Shown here piece by piece: positions 4,625-8,748 of a stretch of 8,748 bases of DNA (position 1 is its first letter; the number at the start of each line of letters is the position of its first letter). Position numbers and translations under genes: made by a program. A model generated the notes under the pieces. The model saw only the letters and a list, made by a program, of their open reading frames with translations, made no database searches and was not told the DNA's origin. Source of the DNA: Nocardioidaceae bacterium (GTDB taxonomy: Bacteria; Actinomycetota; Actinomycetes; Propionibacteriales; Nocardioidaceae); NCBI GenBank assembly GCA_025965395.1, contig JAOPXA010000175.1, positions 1 to 8,748 of the forward strand, written 5' to 3'.

Positions 4625-5674
4625 ATGACCGACGCCCCCGCTGCCCTGCTCATCACCCGCGACGAACACTTGCTCGACGATGCGCTGCGCGTGCTCGCTG
4701 CTGCTGACGTCATCCCGTATGTGTGCGCAGACGTCACCGAGGCGCGCGGTCGTTGGACCCATGCGTCCTCCGTCCTCGTGTGCGAAGACCTCGCCGAAGC
4801 GATGGCGCGCACCGATCCGCCGCGTCGCGACGACGTGTTCCTCGTGCATCGCGGCGGCGATCCTGGCTTGTGGCGCCAAGCCGTGCGGCTGGGGGCCAGT
4901 CACGTGTTCTCGCTCGAGGCGGACGAGGAACAACTCGTCGAGGCAATCGCGCGTGCACGCGAGGGCCGTGGCGAGGCGTGCCTCATTGGCGTCATGGGCG
5001 GTTGCGGCGGTGCGGGCGCATCAACCTTGGCCGCGGCCCTGGCCATGTCGGGGGCCCGCCGAGGCCTGACGGCGCTCCTGATCGACGGCGACCCGCTCGG
5101 CGGCGGTATTGACTTGATCGTTGGCATCGAGCACGCAGCGGGTGCCCGCTGGCCGGAATTCACCCGGACCCACGGGCGGATCAACGGCGCGGCGCTGCGT
5201 GAGGTCCTCCCGGTGATCGACGGGCTGGCGACCCTGTCGTGGGACCGTGGCGAGCCGTGCGAGATCTCGGCCGAGACGATGGGTTCGATCGTCGGCGCCG
5301 GAGTGAGCTCCCATGACCTTGTGGTCGTCGACCTGCCGCGCGTCTTCGGTCCGGTGGCTGACCAGGTCTTGCGGAGCGCTACGACGACCCTGATGGTCGT
5401 GCCTGAAGACATCCGCTCGATCGGCGCCGCCCAACGGAGCCGCGACCACCTACTCGGGCGCACACGCGACGTCGCCCTCGTTGCCCGGCGTCGCTCCGGG
5501 GGTATGGATGCCGCCCTCGTGAGCGATGCCCTCGCTCTCCCGGTCATCGCCCGCCTTCGCGATGACAAGCGCGTAGCGGGCTCAGTCGATGCAGGCCAAG
5601 GCCCCTTGGTGGGTCGCTCGCTGCGACGCGGCTGCGGAGGCATCCTCGACGCGCTGGGCTTGGTCGCGGCATGA
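4625..5674 (+). CDS. ssd: septum site-determining protein Ssd / TadZ-CpaE-like MinD-family protein
   Basis: This 349-aa protein has two parts. Residues 1-115 form a receiver-like N-terminal domain (LLITRDEHLLDDALRVLAAA; no obvious phosphoacceptor context). A MinD/ParA-type domain follows. The P-loop is GGCGGAGAST (125-134), which lacks both the deviant-Walker signature lysine and the normal GK(T/S) lysine. The switch strand is LLIDGDPLGGGID (151-163) with Asp154 and Asp156, and the Walker B-like strand is DLVVVDLP (231-238). Family knowledge: actinobacterial Ssd influences septation, and CpaE/TadZ proteins localise Tad pili. ATP hydrolysis here is likely weak or absent. Start ATG 4625 agrees with the family N-terminus (MTxAPAxLLIT-D); an in-frame GTG at 4556 adds unrelated residues. 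There is no strong Shine-Dalgarno. The stop overlaps the tadA start by 4 bp. Confidence 0.9.
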   Translation: MTDAPAALLITRDEHLLDDALRVLAAADVIPYVCADVTEARGRWTHASSVLVCEDLAEAMARTDPPRRDDVFLVHRGGDPGLWRQAVRLGASHVFSLEADEEQLVEAIARAREGRGEACLIGVMGGCGGAGASTLAAALAMSGARRGLTALLIDGDPLGGGIDLIVGIEHAAGARWPEFTRTHGRINGAALREVLPVIDGLATLSWDRGEPCEISAETMGSIVGAGVSSHDLVVVDLPRVFGPVADQVLRSATTTLMVVPEDIRSIGAAQRSRDHLLGRTRDVALVARRRSGGMDAALVSDALALPVIARLRDDKRVAGSVDAGQGPLVGRSLRRGCGGILDALGLVAA

Positions 5675-6855
5675 AGCCGACAGCGGTGAGTCGTGAGGTG
5701 GTCGAAACCGTGCGTCGACGGCTGGCCGAGGAGGCCTCCTTGCCTACGGCCCAGAGCGTCGCCTCAGCGTTGCGTGACCACGGCAGCGTCGTGGGGAGTG
5801 GCACCGTTCTGGCTCTCGTAGATGAGTTGCGACGCGACACCTTGGGCGCCGGGCCACTCGATCCGCTCCTGGCGATGCCGGGCGTCACCGATGTCTTGGT
5901 CAATGGCCCCGACCAGGTTTTCGTTGATTGTGGGAGCGGTCTCGAGCGGGTCAATGTCGCCTTTGCGGATGAGGAAGCAGTGCGGCGGCTCGCCCAGCGT
6001 TTAGCTGCTCAGGGTGGTCGCCGACTCGATGATGCGAGCCCATTCGTTGACGTACGGTTGGCTGACGGCACCCGGTTTCACGCCGTATTGGCGCCCTTGG
6101 CCCGCCCGGGAACCTTGCTCTCGTTGCGCATACCTGCCCAGGTGAGCTTCACGTTTCGCCAACTGGTGGAGAGTGGCTCGATGTCGCCCACAGCGGCGCG
6201 CCTGCTCCGAGCCATCGTCGAGGCCCGTGTCGCGTTCTTGATCTCCGGCGGCACGGGCACCGGCAAGACGACGCTCTTGTCTGCGCTGCTGAGCCTGGTG
6301 CCGCCGCACGAGCGGTTGGTAGTGGTCGAAGATGCCAGCGAGCTTCGCCCGAGCCATCCGCATGTGGTGGGGCTCGAAGGGCGCACGACCAACATCGAGG
6401 GCGCGGGTGCCATTGCCATGCGCGACCTCGTCCGGCAGGCCCTTAGGATGCGGCCCGACAGGCTCATCGTCGGCGAGGTGCGGGGCGCCGAAGTTGTCGA
6501 CCTGTTGGCGGCTCTCAACACGGGGCACGAGGGCGGGTGCGGCACGCTCCACGCCAACTCCGCCTTCGATGTTCCCTCGCGCATCGAGGCCCTGGGGGTC
6601 GCCGCCGGGCTCCCGCGCGAAGCGGTGCACAGCCAGCTTGCATCGGCGCTCGACATCGTCATTCACGTGGGTCGGTTGCCTGGCGGTCGTCGACTTCTCC
6701 GTGAGATCGCGGTCATGACCCGCGACACGGCCGGCCTGGTCGCGACGGAGACGGCCGTCTCATTCGATGGAGGCGGCGTCCCTGCCTGGGGCCCCGGACG
6801 CGACCGGCTCGGCGTGTTGCTCGGCCTGTTGCTGGGGGAGATCGAGGGACTGTGA
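5671..6855 (+). CDS. tadA: TadA/CpaF family pilus-assembly ATPase
   Basis: This 394-aa secretion ATPase powers assembly of Tad (Flp) pili at the inner membrane. The N-terminal domain includes GPLDPLLAMPGVTDVLVNGP (61-80), the classic CpaF N-domain motif. The catalytic core has Walker A GGTGTGKTTLL (193-203, Lys199), an Asp box VVVEDASEL (217-225) and Walker B-type LIVGEVRGAEVVDLL (265-279). The His box is GTLHANS (291-297). All key residues are intact, so it should be active as a hexamer. It is translationally coupled to ssd (ATGA) and to tadB (GTGA). The length is near that of other actinobacterial TadA proteins, which are shorter at the N-terminus than Gram-negative CpaF. Confidence 0.95.
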   Translation: MKPTAVSREVVETVRRRLAEEASLPTAQSVASALRDHGSVVGSGTVLALVDELRRDTLGAGPLDPLLAMPGVTDVLVNGPDQVFVDCGSGLERVNVAFADEEAVRRLAQRLAAQGGRRLDDASPFVDVRLADGTRFHAVLAPLARPGTLLSLRIPAQVSFTFRQLVESGSMSPTAARLLRAIVEARVAFLISGGTGTGKTTLLSALLSLVPPHERLVVVEDASELRPSHPHVVGLEGRTTNIEGAGAIAMRDLVRQALRMRPDRLIVGEVRGAEVVDLLAALNTGHEGGCGTLHANSAFDVPSRIEALGVAAGLPREAVHSQLASALDIVIHVGRLPGGRRLLREIAVMTRDTAGLVATETAVSFDGGGVPAWGPGRDRLGVLLGLLLGEIEGL

Positions 6856-7655
6856 TCGCGGCGGCGTTGTCAGGCGCACTCGTTGCCGGGGCGGTTCTCC
6901 TGTGGCGCCCTTCCGCCCGATCGATCGCGGCAGATCGCATCGGCTGGCCCGGCCGCACCAGCCGGCAGGACCCGCGGCGATTGGCCCTGCCACTCACGCT
7001 CGTTGCTGCGGCTCTGGCGATGACCCGGCTGGGTTCGCTCCGCCACGTCGTCCTCGCCGCTACGGCCGTCGGCATCGCCCTATGCGCCCGGCACCTTCGA
7101 GGCTTGCGCCGCGCGGCACGGGCACGCGATCTTTTGCGCGCCGAGACCAGCGAGGCGCTTGACGCGCTGATCGCCGAGCTCTCGGCGGGCACCCCGGCGT
7201 CGATCGTCCTGAGCAACTTGACCGACGACTGGCCGGTGCTCGCGCCGGCCGCGTCAGCCGCTCGCTTGGGCGGCGACGTGCCGAGCGCGATGAGGTATGC
7301 CGCGCGTCGACCTGGCGCAGAGTCGCTCAGTGCACTGGCCGCCGCGTGGGAAGTTTCCGAGCGGTCGGGAGCCTCCCAGACCTTGGTCCTGGAGCGGCTT
7401 GGTGATGCACTCCTCGACCAACGAGAGGTACGCCGCGAGGTCCTCGCCCTACTCGGCCCCACCCGGGCCACGGCACGCCTCCTCGCCGTCCTGCCGCTCC
7501 TGGGCATCGCGCTCGGCTCGGGCATGGGCAGCTCGCCCCTCCACATACTGTCCTCGACGTTTGCCGGTGCCGTTTGCCTTGCAGTCGGAAGCGCGTTCGC
7601 GTGCATGGGCCTCGTATGGGTGGAACGCATCGCCCATCGCGCAGAAGCGAGATGA
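6852..7655 (+). CDS. tadB: TadB-like type II secretion system F family membrane protein
   Basis: This 267-aa inner-membrane platform protein of the Tad system would contact TadA and TadC. Predicted membrane segments lie near residues 1-18, 45-58 and 65-79. A cytoplasmic T2SSF-like helical domain follows at about 95-205 (RDLLRAETSEALDALIAELS, then SALAAAWEVSERSGASQTLV, a recognisable F-domain motif with the SG-A/S repeat). Two C-terminal helices follow at about 208-225 and 233-256. Start GTG 6852 overlaps the tadA stop (GTGA). GGGGGAG at 6834-6840 and GAGGGA at 6844-6849 could serve as a ribosome site. The assignment as TadB rests on position and fold; sequence similarity in this family is low. 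Confidence 0.85.
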   Translation: MIAAALSGALVAGAVLLWRPSARSIAADRIGWPGRTSRQDPRRLALPLTLVAAALAMTRLGSLRHVVLAATAVGIALCARHLRGLRRAARARDLLRAETSEALDALIAELSAGTPASIVLSNLTDDWPVLAPAASAARLGGDVPSAMRYAARRPGAESLSALAAAWEVSERSGASQTLVLERLGDALLDQREVRREVLALLGPTRATARLLAVLPLLGIALGSGMGSSPLHILSSTFAGAVCLAVGSAFACMGLVWVERIAHRAEAR

Positions 7656-7658
7656 CCA

Positions 7659-8378
7659 ATGTGGACCGCATTGTGCCTAGCGATCGCTACCTACCTCGTG
7701 GTCAGTCCGCCCGCGTCGGCGCGCCTCGCGGCGCGTGGTCTCGCCGCAGGCGCGGGCAAGGGAGTTTCTCTCCGGCAAAGGGACTGGTCGTCACCAGCCA
7801 TGGGCGGAGTGCTCATGTTCGTGGCCACGGTCACGCTCCTCGGGTGGTGGCCCGGTGCGCCGGTTGGCCTGGTCCTGTCTGTGATCGCGGCACGGGTGGT
7901 GGGCCAGCTCGAGACCGCCGCCGAGCGTGAGCGCAAACGACGGATGCTGGCAGACCTTCCCCTCGCCATCGACCTGATGGTCGCTGCGCTTGGCGCGGGC
8001 AGACCGCAGGCGCTGGTGCTCGACCTTGTGGGGGCCGCTCAGGGCGGTCCGCTCGGCGATGAGTTGTGCAGAATCGGTCGCCGATTGCAGACCAGCAGCG
8101 ACCCGATCTCGGTCTGGGCGGACCTGCGCGACGATCCTGTGATGGCTCCGGTGGCTCGTGCGTTTGCTCGCTCGTCTCGCTCGGGCGCCTCGGTCTCACG
8201 GGTGCTGGCAAGGACGGCCCAAGAGCTGCGCCGCGAGCAGCGAGCCCGCACCCAAGAAATCGCCCGCAGCGTCGCGGTCAAGACCGCCGCGCCCCTAGGG
8301 CTGTGCTTTCTTCCGGCGTTCGTCGTGGTCGGCATCGTCCCGATGATCATCGGCGCATTCGGCCAGCTGCAGCTGTGA
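7659..8378 (+). CDS. tadC: TadC-like type II secretion system F family membrane protein
   Basis: This 239-aa protein is the second platform subunit. Hydrophobic segments lie at about 1-15, 47-62 and 66-82. A charged linker (ETAAERERKRRMLADLPLAI) leads into a T2SSF domain: LADLPLAIDLMVAALGAGRP (98-116) and VARAFARSSRSGASVSRVLA (165-184), then a basic helix. The last membrane helix is at about 211-233 (APLGLCFLPAFVVVGIVPMI). The LP-xID-L-xxxLxAG and R-SG-A/S-xxxxL motifs mark the family. ATG 7659 is 3 bp after the tadB stop, with only a weak purine-rich ribosome site (GAAGCGAGA), which suggests coupled translation. A 119-bp leader separates it from the pilin-like gene. Confidence 0.87.
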   Translation: MWTALCLAIATYLVVSPPASARLAARGLAAGAGKGVSLRQRDWSSPAMGGVLMFVATVTLLGWWPGAPVGLVLSVIAARVVGQLETAAERERKRRMLADLPLAIDLMVAALGAGRPQALVLDLVGAAQGGPLGDELCRIGRRLQTSSDPISVWADLRDDPVMAPVARAFARSSRSGASVSRVLARTAQELRREQRARTQEIARSVAVKTAAPLGLCFLPAFVVVGIVPMIIGAFGQLQL

Positions 8379-8497
8379 GTATCCCCACGTGGAGCCCGCC
8401 GCGCGGTTGTCCCCAGGCGCCTGAGGCCGATCGCAAAACTCACCCCGCGGAGCCCACATACCTAGCAACAGCATTTCCCCCACCCGAAGGAGTTCGT
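8379..8497 (+). promoter_or_regulatory. 119-bp leader between tadC and the pilin-like gene
   Basis: This is the only sizeable gap in the tad operon. It contains two palindromes (CCACGTGG at 8385-8392 and CAGGCGCCTG at 8414-8423), a repeated GGAGCCC (8391-8397, 8449-8455) and a strong Shine-Dalgarno GAAGGAG at 8486-8492, 5 nt before the ATG. No TAnnnT -10 was found. A separate pilin promoter or a folded leader would fit, but neither is proven. Confidence 0.35.
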
Positions 8498-8680
8498 ATG
8501 AAAAAACTGTTCGCCCGCCGCAACGATCGAGGCATGTCGACCGCGGAGTATGCGGTCGGCACGGTCGGCGCCTGCACGATCGGCGGCGTGTTGGTCAAGG
8601 TCGGTCAGTCGGAATGGTTCGGTGACCTCATCCGCGACATCGTGATGAACGTTCCCGATCTCGTCAGCCGTCTGTTCTAA
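8498..8680 (+). CDS. DUF4244 protein, Flp-type prepilin-like
   Basis: This 60-aa protein is too short to be an enzyme and has a prepilin layout. The leader is short and basic (MKKLFARRNDRG), followed by MSTAEYAVGTVGACTIGGVLVKV. A type IV-like prepilin peptidase would cut after Gly12, leaving Glu at +5 and Tyr at +6, the invariant Flp pattern. Residues about 19-38 form the hydrophobic helix that anchors the pilin before assembly. The tail (SEWFGDLIRDIVMNVPDLVSRLF) is amphipathic. DUF4244 members sit in this position in actinobacterial tad loci and are thought to be the Flp-like pilin; this gene is equivalent to Rv3656c. It has the strongest Shine-Dalgarno in the window (GAAGGAG), fitting high expression. 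It is followed after 23 bp by a strong hairpin. Confidence 0.92.
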   Translation: MKKLFARRNDRGMSTAEYAVGTVGACTIGGVLVKVGQSEWFGDLIRDIVMNVPDLVSRLF

Positions 8681-8703
8681 CCCAACCACCCACCCGCTGA
8701 GAC

Positions 8704-8748
8704 GTGCGTTCGGCGACGACTCGCCGGTCGTTTCGTCGCCGAACGCAC
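8704..8748 (+). terminator. perfect 16-bp inverted repeat after the pilin-like gene (terminator or attenuator)
   Basis: GTGCGTTCGGCGACGA (8704-8719) is repeated exactly in inverted form at 8733-8748, with a 13-nt loop. This makes a very stable RNA hairpin 23 nt after the DUF4244 stop. The window ends at the last paired base, so a U-tract cannot be seen. It could end transcription, act as a partial terminator lowering expression of downstream tad genes, or protect the pilin mRNA 3' end. Confidence 0.6.

Noticed and set aside
6053..6061. GACGTACGG inside tadA as another array repeat copy
   Set aside because: Only the short CGTACGG core matches, there is no 22-bp neighbour, and it lies in conserved coding sequence.
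8407..8415. Third DnaA-box-like site TTGTCCCCA before the pilin-like gene
   Set aside because: It has C instead of the conserved A in the CCACA core, so it is unlikely to bind DnaA.

Overview
The window is ordinary chromosomal DNA from a high-GC actinobacterium. The evidence is a GuaB1-type IMP dehydrogenase relative, an actinobacterial-type Ssd, a Tad pilus locus with a DUF4244 pilin-like gene, many GTG starts and several apparently leaderless genes. A member of Micrococcales is my best guess, but that is inference. From memory, the gene order from about 2576 to the end (Fic-like/'oxidoreductase' gene, HAD phosphatase, ssd, tadA, tadB, tadC, DUF4244) matches the M. tuberculosis block Rv3662c to Rv3656c and the S. 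coelicolor SCO3559 region.

Layout. 1-840, minus strand: the 5' part of guaB1 (cut by the window edge) preceded by a small DUF1801 gene. 879-1847, plus: an HSL-type alpha/beta hydrolase. 1848-2525, minus: a SAM-methyltransferase-like protein whose stop codon touches the hydrolase stop. 2576-3292, plus: a Fic-fold-like protein that has lost the catalytic histidine motif. 3293-3703: a 411-bp non-coding region, the most unusual part of the window. 3704-4513, minus: a HAD-IB phosphatase with a C-terminal membrane anchor. 4514-4624: a divergent control region with two DnaA-box-like sites. 4625-8680, plus: ssd, tadA, tadB, tadC and a DUF4244 pilin-like gene. The window ends in a perfect 16-bp-stem inverted repeat just after the pilin-like gene.

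The plus-strand tad genes look like one operon. ssd/tadA and tadA/tadB overlap by 4 bp (ATGA, GTGA), and tadC starts 3 bp after tadB. Ssd is a MinD/CpaE-like protein, TadA the motor ATPase, TadB/TadC the inner-membrane platform, and the DUF4244 protein a Flp-type prepilin-like substrate with a G|MSTAEY processing site. TadE-like genes would be expected downstream.

Main discovery candidate: the 3293-3703 gap between two convergent genes carries two tandem arrays with an exact 22-bp period. There are three units at 3297-3349 and five at 3602-3698, in opposite orientation. Each array starts 4-5 nt after a TAA stop codon. The outer 31 bp of the two arrays are inverted copies differing at only two positions. 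Between them lies a minus-strand structured-RNA candidate (a hairpin with a C-rich loop, a second hairpin, then a strong intrinsic terminator) at the place where, as I recall, the actinobacterial 6C sRNA lies in related genomes.
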